A stretch of DNA of 64,000 bases from contig NC_073305.1 in NCBI RefSeq assembly GCF_027595985.1, forward strand, positions 167,868,172 to 167,932,171. The letters are read 5' to 3'. The position numbers were made by a program, and so were the translations under genes. How positions within the stretch are numbered: the stretch's first letter is position 1; every line of letters starts with the position of its first letter. Under the pieces are notes generated by a model that was given only the letters and a program-made list of their open reading frames with translations, ran no database searches and had not been told where the DNA came from. Positions 43,506-55,000 of the stretch are shown here, one piece after another. This stretch comes from Sorex araneus. Taxonomy: Eukaryota; Chordata; Mammalia; Eulipotyphla; Soricidae.

Positions 43506-44947
43506 TTGGATCTCTGTCCATGGATTTATCTCATGGGAATGCAAAGGTATATTTGTAAAAAATAAACATCTACTGTGCCTATCCAATGACTTCTTTCTGT
43601 TCTTCTCATGGTCAATCATATCCTAGTTTATGCAAGACTCATTTCATTTCAGCTGCCATGTGCCACACGTGGGGTTAGGAATGCTAGAAATTTTGGATCA
43701 TTAAATATCCTAGTGTTTATGCCAAGTGTCAAAATGTTTATAACAGGAGTTTGACATATGTGTCATTGCAACAATAATTACAACTGTGCCAATATTACCT
43801 GTAGTGTATATTACTACAATATAAATTATAGTAAAGGTTTATGTGGGATATAACCTTTATGTTGGCATTTGTAAAAATTTTTATTATCAGATGGACAGGT
43901 GATCATTGTAGACAAAGCTGGCCTTGTGTTAGAGGGCATAGAGTTAATGAGTACATAATTTCTATAATTGTTAGTAATTATTGTGTAAGTCTCAATCCTG
44001 GGACTTGAATAGAACCAAAAGATAGCACAAATGATAAGGCTAATATTATTAATTAAATATCAGATATGAAGATATTTCTAGGGTTGATTATGGGATTTGA
44101 ACCTTCTTCCATAGGCAATGGAAAGATATTTGAATGTTTAAGAATAAATTTATCTTAAAATCACACATTCATTTTAAAATATCCTCAGGTAAGATGGACT
44201 GGAATAATGAAATGGTAGATGACAAAACAGATTAACTCAAAAATAAGACACTCCAAAAAAAGCTGGATGGAAACTAAAAGTGATAGTTGTCATTTCTATC
44301 ATAATCCTTGCTGAAATATGCCTATTGAACTTTATTATTATAGCAAAAAAAAGTTACTTGTGTTTATTGATGCTATCTCTTTTCAAAATACGGAAAAAAT
44401 TTTCAGTTAAATTTTACTCACTTCATTCTGGTATTATTTAAAAACTTTTCTAATTTTGTAATCTTTCTTCTGGAGTATTTATGAACTAAAAACTATATGA
44501 CTGTCCCTATGTTAAAGAATTAAGAGAACTGGTACTTATAAATTCATAATATATAAATGAAATATTTAACATATTTATATAATCTTTTCACAAAACAAAG
44601 GAAAACTATATTATGCCAAGACAGTGATAACTCAATTTGTTCTAAGTGACAATGAAAGTGGGCATATTATAAGCATTTAATTCTGCACACCTGGGTAAGT
44701 CCAACCTGGATTTGGAGAGTATCAAGTTCCCAGTTTTATTTCTATTCTTCAATTCAGTGTTCAGACTCTGCTGCATAAAGCCAAACAGAATACAAATATT
44801 TGAAAACATGTAATTGTCTTTCTAGTCAAGTACTTAAGGGAATAGAATCGTACAGATTAAGTGCTTTGTGTCTTGTGTCTTTGCTCAATATTTTCTTTAT
44901 GAGACTGATTCATGATTTTTTGTGTGTACTTGTATAATATTTGGAGA
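43506..44947. other. 1.4-kb A+T-rich stretch, nothing recognised
   Basis: Unique-looking DNA without repeat landmarks. Confidence 0.45.
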
Positions 44948-45124
44948 TTTTTTTGTGGGGGGGGGTGTGGAAACACATCATCTTCATTTAGGTCTTACTC
45001 CAGATTCCTCCATCAAGGCTTACTCCTAGAGGGACTTAAGGAACCGTCTGCAATGCTGGAAACCAAGATGAGGTGGGATACATTCAAGGCAAGTGCCTTA
45101 ACCTTTGAACCATCTCTTTGGCCC
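44948..45124 (-). repeat. Family A SINE, diverged
   Basis: T/G-rich tail side, 'ggcttactcctagagggact', 'aaggaaccgtctgcaatgct', 'attcaaggcaagtgccttaa' and 'ccatctctttggccc'. Confidence 0.8.
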
Positions 45125-45196
45125 ATAAAGTACACAGTTTTATTTCTGCATTCTATTCTTTCATAATTAATGAGCTATCTTTTAATTTAGGACAAT

Positions 45197-45377
45197 TTTT
45201 TTTTTTTGTGGACGTGAGGTGGGGTTGGGCCACATCCAGTGATCCTCAGGGCATCCTACTGCCTCTGTACTCAGAAATCACTCCTGGTGGGCTGCAGGAC
45301 CTTTTGGGGTGTGGGGAATTGAACCCCATGCAAGCAAGGTAAGTGACCTATTTGTGGTACCAATACTCCAGCCCCTT
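45197..45377 (-). repeat. Family A SINE, diverged
   Basis: 'ggttgggccacatccagtga', 'cagaaatcactcctggtggg', 'gtggggaattgaaccccatg' and 'ccaatactccagcccc'. Confidence 0.85.
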
Positions 45378-45754
45378 AATTAGTGCTATGGCCCCCAAAT
45401 TGAACCCAAGGACTGTGTCCAATGGAATGTTACTCAATAACAGAAAAGGAGAAACAGAGAAAGACATTATTTTCTTGTTGAACTACTCCATTCTTGAAAA
45501 TCCACTTGTTGAGTAAAAAAGCTTTTGACCAATTGATTGAAAAACAACAACACTTTACAACAACACTAAATGCTGTCTAATTTATTTTGGGAAATCCCGC
45601 TAGCATTGAGCAGTAGTCCCAGGGTCAACTGTTTATGATACTAAGTTAAATAGGCCCGAAGATTGAGTACTAGTGTTGGTAATACTATGCTGCTCAGATC
45701 CAGTATACTGGTGCACAGCAGGACAACCCAGAGATTGGTACAACAGTGCTATAC
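45378..45754. other. Spacer, nothing recognised
   Basis: Unique sequence between SINE relics. Confidence 0.4.
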
Positions 45755-45857
45755 CTGCTAGTATGTTCGGGGCCACTTAAGGGTGTTAGGAATCCAACTT
45801 CAGACTTTGCATATGAAAGCATGTGTTCCTTACTGCTGAGCTACCTTCTTGGACCTA
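45755..45857 (-). repeat. Family A SINE 5' fragment, old
   Basis: 'ggccacttaagggtgttagg', 'aatccaacttcagactttgc' and 'ccttactgctgagctacctt' resemble the inverse head of a tRNA-derived SINE. Confidence 0.5.
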
Positions 45858-46027
45858 AAATGCAATAGGTTTATTAAATCGTAATTTATTAAATGTACTA
45901 TCTTTGAACTACCGCAGTATTTCTCTATATTTTTAAGTATGCGATTAATTTTACAAAACAAATTAGAATTTTGTGAAAAGTGAGTCAATGAAATATGTCT
46001 AATAACTAGTAAAATTACGTGAAAATT

Positions 46028-46205
46028 CCCCCACCCCTCTCGGAGAGCCCGGCAAGCTATCCCTCCCACAAGGCAGAGCCTGGCAAGCTCCCCGTGGTGT
46101 ATTCGATATACCAAAAACAGTTAACAACAAGTCTCACAATGGAGACGTTACTGGTACCTGCTTGAGCAAATCGATGAGCAACGGGATGACAGTGATACAG
46201 TGATA
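46028..46205 (+). repeat. Family B SINE, 5' truncated, excellent RTE-like tail
   Basis: Starts inside the body ('ccctctcggagagcccggca'), so the tRNA head is missing. The tail is well kept: 'caatggagacgttactggta' onward translates as WRRYWYLLEQIDEQRDDSD, the C-terminus of an RTE frame. It ends in 'gacagtgatacagtgata'. Confidence 0.93.
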
Positions 46206-46317
46206 TGTGATAATAATGCCCACCTAAAGGCTGACAAAATTGGGCAACTATCTTTAAGAGAGAGCACTACACATAAAGTACCAATAGGCCTAAAACTAGG
46301 CACTGCAAACTTCTTTT

Positions 46318-46487
46318 TAGTTGTTGTTGTTGGAGGTGGGGTGGCAAGTGGTTTTGGCCACACCAGTGGTCTCAGGGCTTACTCCTGGCTCTTTGTCTAG
46401 GTATCTCTCCTGGAGGTGCTGGGGCTTGAACCCATATGGCCATAGGCCAGGCAAACATCATCTTCACTGTTCTAATGCTCCATCCCT
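46318..46487 (-). repeat. Family A SINE, first of three in tandem
   Basis: (GTT)n-rich tail side, 'tggccacaccagtggtctca', 'gggcttactcctggctcttt', 'gcttgaacccatatggcc', and 'taatgctccatccc'. Confidence 0.8.
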
Positions 46488-46508
46488 ACACTCCAAGCGT
46501 CTTTTTCT

Positions 46509-46683
46509 TTGTTTGTTTTTTTGTTTTAAGTCCATGCCTGGCAATTCCGAGGGGTTACTCCAGGCTCTGTACTGAGGAATTACTCCTGGTGATGCCTGGG
46601 GGGATGGGGTGGCATATTGAAATGGAGTCAGTCAAACTCATGCCAGGGAAATGTCCTACAAGCTGTACTATTGCTTTGGACCT
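46509..46683 (-). repeat. Family A SINE, second of three in tandem
   Basis: 'gaggggttactccaggctct', 'gtactgaggaattactcctg', 'atgtcctacaagctgtacta' and 'ttgctttggacct'. Confidence 0.82.
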
Positions 46684-46724
46684 AATATTTTCAAATTTTA
46701 TTTTTCTCTCTGCTTTGTGTTTTA

Positions 46725-46904
46725 TGTTATTTTTTTTCACTTCTTGTTCACACCTGATAATTCTCAGGGGCTCACCCCCAGGCTCTACAGTCAGGAATTA
46801 CTAGGCGATGCTCAGAAGGGTGACCATAAGTTACACTGAGGATTGTACCTGAGTTGGTCACATGCAAGGCAAGAGCCTTAGCTGCTGTGCTATCTCTCCA
46901 GCCT
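46725..46904 (-). repeat. Family A SINE, third of three in tandem
   Basis: T run, 'acacctgataattctcaggg', 'gtcaggaattactaggcgat', 'gattgtacctgagttggtca', and 'gctatctctccagcct'. All three copies lie head to tail on the minus strand. Confidence 0.85.
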
Positions 46905-49161
46905 GCCAAACCTCTTAATTTGATCACATTGACTTGTTATTTGTCTTTCTCCTATAGATTGGTTCTTTATAAATTATTTTATATTCCATCACATGGGTTT
47001 ATATGTGATAAAAATCAAACTGTCTCTTCCTGTCTGTGTATAATTTTCACATGTATACAGAAAGACTATTTTTACATGATTAAACTTGAAATATATTTTT
47101 CCATAACATGTTTGAAAACCTCTTCTATATTTTAAAACACACTGGACTAGTGAGTAACTACTGCAATTATTTTCTTTTCATCAATCATCATTTTAGTTTT
47201 ATCATCTATAATTTAAAACTAGAACTTATCAGACTTTTGACAATGATTAATAGTATTTTCTTTTAATGTTAGCATACCTTCTGCTGCTATTTTAAAATGA
47301 ATCTCAGAGGTAAACCTACTTAATTACTTGTGCCAGAATTTATGTGTCATTTTTTTCTAAAACAATTATTTTATTTTTTTTAGTAAAATGAAAGAGGAAA
47401 GAACTAGAACATACAAATTTGCTTAAAGTGCTGTATTAATTATGCTTGACTATTTCATCAATCAATGCTTGAAAATAATACATAAGATATATTTCTATTT
47501 TAAAACTTTTTAAGTTTCTATTTTCTAATATGCTCTAAAGCAGGTTTCCTGCATGGCTAGTAGTCACATAGACTAACATTCATGCTCATAAAAATGACTA
47601 TATTATGATGTACTATGTTGCACTATGTTATCATTATAAGTGGTCAGACAGAGCACTCTGATTCTATAATATTGAACTTTAGAACTAATTTTTAATTGTT
47701 TTGTAACTGTATTACTATGTTGAGTGTTGCTTTTTAATGAAAATTATTTCTAGGTTTATAAATAAAATAGTTCATCAGAACATAGAAAAAGAAACAATTT
47801 ATATATTATAAAAATATACCATGTACTAAATTTTATCTTAAATTGTATTTTGAACAGTCCATTAAAATACAAAGTAAAGCATTTTCTCATACACTAACAA
47901 AAAAAAAAGGCATAGATATGCAGTTCACTAATGAAATATATTTAAAAGTCAGCTGCCTCAAATGAGGAAAATTTTCAAGAATCATTACATTAAAATTTCA
48001 TTCTATTAAAATTAAGGTTGAATCTTAACCTCTGATTGATATTTAACCATCAGTAATATGTTTCTTTTAATTATTAATTTGTCACATGTTTGTCGCTCCG
48101 GTCTTCACTCTTTCTTCATGATTTGAAGCAATCTGCATGAGAAAAACTAGATGAACTGCTGGAATAAATATTGACAAGATCCATCAGTGAGGGTTTTTTT
48201 CTTCAATAATTAATTTAGTCATATTTGGTCAAGAGGGGCTTTTATGCAGAAGCTAAAAATAAAAGGCTCTCCCAAATGCAGTGGCTTAATACAGCACAGT
48301 GTTTTTTTTTCTTTATGTCTCAAATATGAATTAAAATATTTTTATACCCTGGTCACTCTGTAATAGATCCACACAGAGTCTCCACCTTAAGGCATGCATC
48401 TTTATTGCTTTGGCCAAGATAATGGGAATATTGTGAATTATAAACTACCTTTTGGACTTTCCAGTAGGAATAGAAATATGTCACTTTTGGTTTTCTTACA
48501 CTGATCAAAATGTGTGATCATGTCACAGGTATTCCTGTGTCACTTGCCCCCATCTCTCTGTCTGCACCAATCACTGAGTTTTATTTAGGTTGTGAAGCAG
48601 AACTCACCACCTCATTGAAGGTGAGAGAGCGAGGAGTATTTATCAAGTAGCTCTACTGCACAGGCTCTCCATTTCTGGGACTAAGTATTTTGTGAACTTT
48701 CTGTGCCTTGGATAAAAGGTTTATATATTCCCAAGATATATAAACCTTAAGCTATTTTCATTCACAAAACCAAACCAAAGTCCACTAATTCTGGATCTTC
48801 TATAGTAGTCATTCCATTTAGCTGAAACAAACAAACAAACAAACAAAAATTAAGAACATCTTTAACAAAAATAAAATATTCTCTTGATCAACAAAAACAA
48901 ATGAATTAATTAGTAAATAAATAGACACATAACTTACTTGCCCTTGAACTTCCAAGTTTTCCATTTTGAAGACTTCCACAGGTCTTCCATACACTCAAAG
49001 GGCAGATGTTAATAGATATGAAGACTTTCAGGGAAGTTTTGAAAAGTTCTCTACCTTAAATGTGTAGAACATTTTATGACAATAGTCTGTTGTGGAGCCT
49101 CATGCATGAGTGAACATATTCCTGGACTGACACATTATCATAGAGGGAAATATATCTATAT
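46905..49161. other. 2.2-kb A+T-rich stretch with a (CAAA)n run
   Basis: Repeat-poor, unique-looking DNA. A (CAAA)6 run lies at about 48822-48847. No open frame or repeat core was recognised. Confidence 0.45.
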
Positions 49162-49428
49162 GCCTCTCGGAGAACCCAGCAAGCTACAGGGAGTATCCCA
49201 TCCATACAGAAGAGCCTGGCAAGCTCCCCGTGGCATATTCAATATGCAAAAAACAGTAACAATAATAGGACTCATACCTCTGAACCTGAAAGAGCCTCCA
49301 ATCGTTTGGAAAGACAAGTAAGGAGAGGCTGCTAAAATCTCATGGCTGGAACAAATGGAGATATTACTGGCACCCACTCCAGTAAATCGATGAACAGGAT
49401 GACAGTGATACAGTGATACAGTCTAGAT
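49162..49428 (+). repeat. Family B' SINE (long RTE-tailed variant), 5' truncated
   Basis: Starts in the body ('gcctctcggagaacccagca'), has 'aagagcctggcaagctcc', then the extra block 'gaacctgaaagagcctccaa' to 'gctgctaaaatctcatggct', then the RTE-like tail 'atggagatattactggcacc' and 'gacagtgatacagtgata'. The tRNA head is missing. Confidence 0.9.
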
Positions 49429-49555
49429 ATTCTCTTCTGTAGAAATTTCCAGTTTAATATTCCCTACCCCCGCCATACTATTATCTGGAAAGTTCTTTCA
49501 CCCATATTTTTAAGATACGAAGTTTTGTAACAAAAAGCGTTGTGAGTAATAAAAT

Positions 49556-49694
49556 TGATGATACAGGGATACTCTTGGATACTTTGGATACTCCTGTCTT
49601 CTTGTTCAGAGATCATTACTGGAGACCCGAGGAACCACAGGAGGTGGCCTCGTGCAAAGCAAGTGCCTTATCTGCTGTACTATCTCTCTGGACC
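49556..49694 (-). repeat. Family A SINE, partial
   Basis: 'cagagatcattactggagac', 'aggtggcctcgtgcaaagca', 'agtgccttatctgctgtact' and 'atctctctggaccc'. Confidence 0.72.
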
Positions 49695-50356
49695 CAAACA
49701 AATTTTTAAGTCTGTTTCTTCTGCAGATAGGTGTGGATACCAAGTCTCAAAATGTTAAGGACTTCCTTCTTTCTGAATAGTTTGTCTTTTTCTTGACAGG
49801 GAAACCTTAACAAACTTCTGATATTCTTCTCCACTGAATTTCATTCAAATCAAGTTACATAACTCTACTTATAATTTATTTCAAAATTATCATATTTTCT
49901 GGAAACTTCTTTTGGATTAAGTTGGGTTTGTACTTTGTTAATTTGCCCTAGTTTAATCCATTCAGAGATCTTAAAGTGACTTTCACAACATAAAATATTA
50001 CAAAAGTTTATCTTTTACTGTTTGGGATTCAGAAAGTTATCCATTCTTAGCTTACAACTTGCTGTAATTGTGTAGCTCTCTTATCCTTTATAATACTTTC
50101 TTGATTTATTTTTTTCTCTCTTTAATGCCTTGAGTTGGACAGTGAATACTAATAAGCCCATGCAAATAATTTTATTTTCTAAAAATTATCAAAGAAGTCA
50201 AAATCATTTTGTACATAAATAGAGACTTATTTTACCAAATATTTTTGGTTCTTGCAGGGTAATTATTATTATCCACTCACATTTGATAACACATGCAGAT
50301 TCACCAGTAAATTAATAGCCTAGAGCAGCATCACTAATACTTTGATGATTGTTTTC
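49695..50356. other. A+T-rich spacer, nothing recognised
   Basis: Unique DNA before a microsatellite. Confidence 0.45.
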
Positions 50357-50507
50357 CCTACCTTCCTTCCTTCCTTCCTCCCTTCCTTCCTTCCTCCCTC
50401 CCTTCCTTCCTTCCTTCCTTCCTTCCTTCCTTCCTTCCTTCCTTCCTTCCTTCCTTCCTTCCTTCCTTCCTTCCTTCCTTCCTGCCTTCCTTCCTCCCTC
50501 CTTCCCT
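50357..50507. repeat. (CCTT)n microsatellite, ~150 bp
   Basis: Long pure runs of CTTC units with a few CTCC and CTGC interruptions. Open frames that read Leu-Pro-Ser-Phe repeats across it are artefacts. One strand is all pyrimidine, so a triplex-type structure is possible. Confidence 0.97.
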
Positions 50508-51751
50508 TATTTTTTCAAAATATTTTATTGATATTATTATTTATATTGATATTGATAATATATTTTTATAAATGTTTCAGATATTTATAAAATATTTGAA
50601 AGAAATTTATATAGAGAGCAGGAGATAAGCAAAGAGAGATTCATGTTCAAGAGAAAACAAAGACTTCCCCAGAGTTGGGTAAATCCCCTTTTCAATTCTT
50701 ATGAAAACACCTTACTCTTGGTACTTACATCTAAATGACTCCCGCTTGATAAAGATTATGAATTAGTGTCAAATAACTCCAGATAATAATGACTTCACAA
50801 ATTAAAATGTATTTTAATTCCTACTGTTCATGAAGGAGTTATATCCTTATCATGCCTATTCAGCTCAATCTCTTACCTAAATGGTACAATTGTAAATGTA
50901 GAGAAAATGATTTCAGACCAAGTCTCTCTCTGGCTTCCTAAGCTCCTATCTGGGCCTTCTACTCATCACTCCTTAGTTTAAGAAGGTCACTAAGTTATGC
51001 TTAATTTAAAAGTGGTATGAAAATTTTATTGATTATTGTATCACATATAAAGGGGAAAGTGATCCAGAAAATTTTGTTGAATTGATAAGCTAATGTTCAT
51101 ATTATTATAATCTTTGTATGTTTTATATTTGTGGGTAAAATAAATACAGATAAATTTTGTACATATAGGTGACTTTTTTACCTTAAGGAATCAACAAAAG
51201 GGAGCTTTCTCCCAAAGTATTCCTCCCAAAGAATTTCTCCCAAAGAACTCCCAAAGAATTTCTTCCAAAGTAACAAAAACTGTTTTTTAAATTCAGTGCC
51301 ATAAATCAAACAGGATCTCTCATAATATATGTATATATGTACCGGTACATATATATCACATATACGCATATAAATGTTTTCACTCTATCTTATTATTATT
51401 ATAATTCCTAGAATAACCACCAAAATCAAAGCATTGTTATATATTATTATTATTCCTATTCTACAAATATTCAAATATCTGCTTGAAATGAAAATTTAAA
51501 AATAGAAACTGAAAAATTGGAGGAAATAGAAACTGAAAAATTGGAGGATAACTTTTTTGCGTGTTTTACATTCAGAACTTTTGAGACAATTCCTTTCATA
51601 CATTTATAAAATGTGTTTTATCACAATAATCAAGGATGGGCATTATACAATTATAGGACTTTAGTATGCTGTGAAAGGTATTCTGACTGCCTTCATAGGT
51701 CTTTCGTGCTACCACTTTAGATTACATAGACCCATTTCAGACTTCAGATTT
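50508..51751. other. 1.2-kb A+T-rich stretch
   Basis: 'ccaaag(a/t)attcctcccaaagaa'-type short tandem repeats at about 51210-51270 (unit 'tctcccaaagaa', about 4 copies). Otherwise nothing recognised. Confidence 0.45.
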
Positions 51752-51763
51752 CAGATATATGAT

Positions 51764-52013
51764 CACTATCACTCTCACTGTCATTCCGTTGCTCAGAGAT
51801 TTGCTCGAGCGGGCACCAGTAACATCCCCATTGTGAGACTTGTTGTTACTGTTTTGGGCATATTGATTACGCCACAAATAACTTGCCAGACTCTTCCATG
51901 AGGGAGAGACACTCTTGGTAACTTGCTGGGCTCACAGAGGGGGTGGAGGAATCGAACCCAGGTCAGCCACTTGCAAGGCAAATGCCCTACCTGCTGTGCT
52001 ATCTCTCCAGTCC
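51764..52013 (-). repeat. Family B SINE (RTE-tailed), full length, perfect 12-bp TSD
   Basis: Tail inverse 'cactatcactctcactgtca', 'gatttgctcgagcgggcacc', 'catccccattgtgagacttg', body, 'gaatcgaacccaggtcagcc' and head inverse 'ctgtgctatctctccagtcc'. TSD cagatatatgat is perfect at 51752-51763 and 52014-52025. Confidence 0.96.
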
Positions 52014-52139
52014 CAGATATATGATATAGAATTTAAATGTTAGTTGTGATCATTTGATTTGACATCAATAGCAAACAAATTTACTGTGTTTAACTAGGAT
52101 TTTAAGCTGCAGTGTGTAGGATAACATAATCTCAGGTAT

Positions 52140-52310
52140 CACTCTGTCACTGTTATCCTGTAGTTCGTCGATTTACTTGAGTGGGCACCAGTAATGTCTC
52201 TATTACACTCAGCCCTGAGATTTTAGCAGACTCTCCTTACTCATCTTTCCCAATGATTGGAGGCTCTTTCAGAGTCAGGTGAAGGAGACCTCTATCGTTA
52301 CTGTAGGTAG
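52140..52310 (-). repeat. Family B' SINE, 5' truncated
   Basis: Tail inverse 'ctctgtcactgttatcctgt', 'gtgggcaccagtaatgtctc', extra block 'cagccctgagattttagcag', 'actctccttactcatctttc' and 'gattggaggctctttcagag'. It stops near 'atcgttactg', before the family-B body. Confidence 0.85.
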
Positions 52311-52448
52311 CCTCAGGTAGTTTAGGTTTATTGGGTTACTTCCATCACAGTTCTCCTCTGTGTTTATTTGTAACTTCTTTCTTTGTGTTCTGGTAAATAT
52401 TTGTTTTTCTCTTCTCCTTGAGTTCTTTGCATAGTTTATTCAGAGCCA

Positions 52449-53415
52449 TGTCCAATTGTATGGACACAGGAAGACTGTAGCAAATGCTATGCTTTGAAAC
52501 CTGGGAGTCATTTGACCCTACGTGATATTTTCCTTCTGGGCATCTGTTCTCTTAACCTAAACCACAGCTGCCCTTACTTCCTAGCACCCCCAAAAGCAGG
52601 GTCCTGACAAGGGATGGGACGGACCCAGGGCAAGTGCTGAGTTATGTGCTACCCTGTCATTGAGATGGGTAGTTAAGCATTAAGTAAAGTGCCTAATGCT
52701 TAACTATAAGTTAAGAGCTTAGTCACGGACAAATGCTGTCATGATAAAAAAAATAATAATAATTAGATTCTGACCCTGCTAGGGTTAGGAATGATTAATC
52801 TGGCCTGCGTGCTGTAATCTGAATCTGTGGCATGATGTTGCCAGGAAAGTTGCCCTGCAAGCCTCAATGTATCTCTTACTATGTCCATACAAAAATAACT
52901 AGTACTGAGATGTTGATGGAGTTTTTGGACTGAGGAAAGGCGAAAAACACCGTTAGAGGTATTTTGCCTGCTGGCAGTCAGGAAGGGCTTTGGAATGCTT
53001 TTCCTTTGTTTCCTTTGAACCTGGTGGGCCCTTAGGAATGGTTTTCTTATGTTGATTTTGCTACCAGACTGGGTGTGGTCCAGAGGGCAAGGTGGAGAGA
53101 GACAAGTAGGAGGAGAGACTTGTCAAGAGACTTGTCAAGAGACAAGTAGGAGGAGCAGAATCCAGAGTGAGAATCCTAAGAGCAGGGATGGAGGAATGAG
53201 GAGCTAGGAAGGGAGAGTGCTGAGGGAGAGAGAGGAGACAGGAGAAATGGGGAGCTCAGAGAGACTGGAACAGGCACGTGGAGAGAATGGAATAAACAGC
53301 AACTGATCAATTAATCAGCTTGGTCCTTGTTTCCTCCTCTATCTGCCCCATGGCCCGGGGTACTCTGGCTGGGTGTGTGGACAGGACTGATCCCCGAACC
53401 CGGGGGCGGCCAACA
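52449..53415 (+). mobile_element. Solo LTR-like element 2 (endogenous retrovirus type)
   Basis: The 5' ~350 bp are homologous to the element at 2353-3466. It begins TGTCC...GGACA, a short inverted repeat near the usual LTR start. A purine-rich region follows (53080-53290), with 'gagacttgtcaagagacttg' as a short tandem repeat, and AATAAA at about 53291, giving the strand. The end is set near 'ggcggccaaca'. No internal viral genes are present. Exact ends, TSD and class were not established. Confidence 0.55.
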
Positions 53416-53507
53416 GGGAGAGCTGCCAGGGCTCTTCCCCCATTTGCCCCCTGCCAGATGTTTTTTTACAGCAGTGAGAAATGCTTTTTATTTTATCGAA
53501 AATCAGT

Positions 53508-53640
53508 TTTCAAGCCAGAGAGATAGTTCAACAGTCTGAGTAGCTGTTTTGCACATCAGACACCAGGGTTCAATAACTAGCATCAAGATGTCCCCTGAGC
53601 AGTACTAGATTGATCTCAAAACCCCACCAAAGTGTCCCAA
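53508..53640 (+). repeat. Family A SINE, diverged
   Basis: 'aagccagagagatagttcaa', 'cagggttcaataactagcat', 'tcccctgagcagtactagat'. The 3' end is short. Confidence 0.7.
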
Positions 53641-53671
53641 ACCCAAACCTACCCTCCCACACACAAAGTCA

Positions 53672-53853
53672 GGTTTTTGTTTTGTTTGTTTTGTGTTGGG
53701 GCCACACTTAGCTGTGCTCAAGATTTCCTCCTGAATCTTCCCTTGGAGTTCACTCCTAGTGCCATTTGGGGGACCATATGAAGTGCCAGGTTGAATGGTT
53801 GTTGACCATGTGCAAGATAAGTGTCCCGCCCTCTGTACTATGTCTCTGGTCCA
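53672..53853 (-). repeat. Family A SINE
   Basis: 'ttggggccacacttagctgt', 'ggagttcactcctagtgcca', 'ggggaccatatgaagtgcc' and 'ctctgtactatgtctctggt'. Confidence 0.85.
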
Positions 53854-53884
53854 CCACAACTGATTCCTAAGAGTTAAAGAAAAA

Positions 53885-54015
53885 TTAGGACCGGAGAGAT
53901 AGAACAAGGCTTAGGAGCTTGTCTTGCTTGCTGCTGACCTGCCTTGGATCCCTGAGCACAGTCATGGGAGTAAACCTTGAGCTCTGCTAGCTGAGCTGTG
54001 AACCAAAATCCAAAC
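53885..54015 (+). repeat. Family A SINE, partial
   Basis: 'ggaccggagagatagaacaa', 'ttgctgctgacctgccttgg', then 'atccctgagcacagtcatgg' and an A-rich end. The B-box core is deleted. Confidence 0.7.
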
Positions 54016-54855
54016 AATAACAGACACAACTTTAAAAAAGAGAGAACAAAATCAAAATCGTCTATTAAATGTAAATCAGTATGTTTGTGACTACGATACA
54101 GGAAGTAAAAACAGGTAGATATAATTCTTAATAAGGATTAAATGCAATATCAAATATTAGACATTATGTCAGATTAATAGGTTGCAGAAAAAATAGCACA
54201 AACCTCTGAATGACACTGAATCAGGTTTTTGTCTTTGAGGTAAAGGAGTTGAAGAAATTTTTGTAAGTAGCATATACAAGTCTTTTTCCATATTTATAAA
54301 TCCGTAAGTAAAATTTTGACATTTTATAAATATTTATGGGTATGTTTTTAAGTGAAATAGTCTAACTTATATCGCAATTTGAATAATTCTTGGAAAAAAA
54401 TCAAAAGACAAACAAAGCTCAGTTCCTGACGCTCTTGTCTCCAAGCACACACAAATTATATTTCAGAACTATTCTAATATAAATGTGTCACTAGACTGAG
54501 AATATTAAGTATATCATCTTACCCTTTGAGTAAATCAGAGATTTCTTGAAAAGAGGGAATCAACTGAGAGGCTTTTTGTTTGGAACATAGGAAACACTCG
54601 ATAAATGTTCATCAAATCAACGTGCTCTCATTTGAAGTGATAGATATTGGAATCGATCAGATTTTAATCAACCCAGAACGTTTCTCACTTACTGAATCAC
54701 ATCTTCACACTGTGTTAATCATAGAAAGAAACTTGCTCGCACATTTTAGAGTTAATTTACTGCATGCACAACACACCTGTATTGCTTACATTTCAAGGAA
54801 AGTAAGAGGTAGATGTAATTTTGGGATAGTTTTGTGAAGCTTGGTGAAGCTTGGT
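54016..54855. other. A+T-rich stretch, nothing recognised
   Basis: Unique-looking DNA. The short plus-strand frame from 54580 shows no recognisable domain. Confidence 0.45.
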
Positions 54856-55000
54856 GAGGTATGGGTTGGTTTGGGGGCCACATCTAGTGATGCTCAAGGG
54901 CTACTGCTGAGAGTCTACTCTTGGCAGTGCTTCAGGGACAATTCGGAGTGATTGGCTTCTAACCTGGAAGCCCCAACCCACTGCACTATCTAGCTGGCCT
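54856..55000 (-). repeat. Family A SINE, diverged
   Basis: 'ggggccacatctagtgatgc', 'tctactcttggcagtgcttc', and 'actgcactatctagctggcc'. Confidence 0.78.

Noticed and set aside
50342-50590. Open frames reading Leu-Pro-Ser-Phe repeats
   Set aside because: Direct translation of the CCTT microsatellite.
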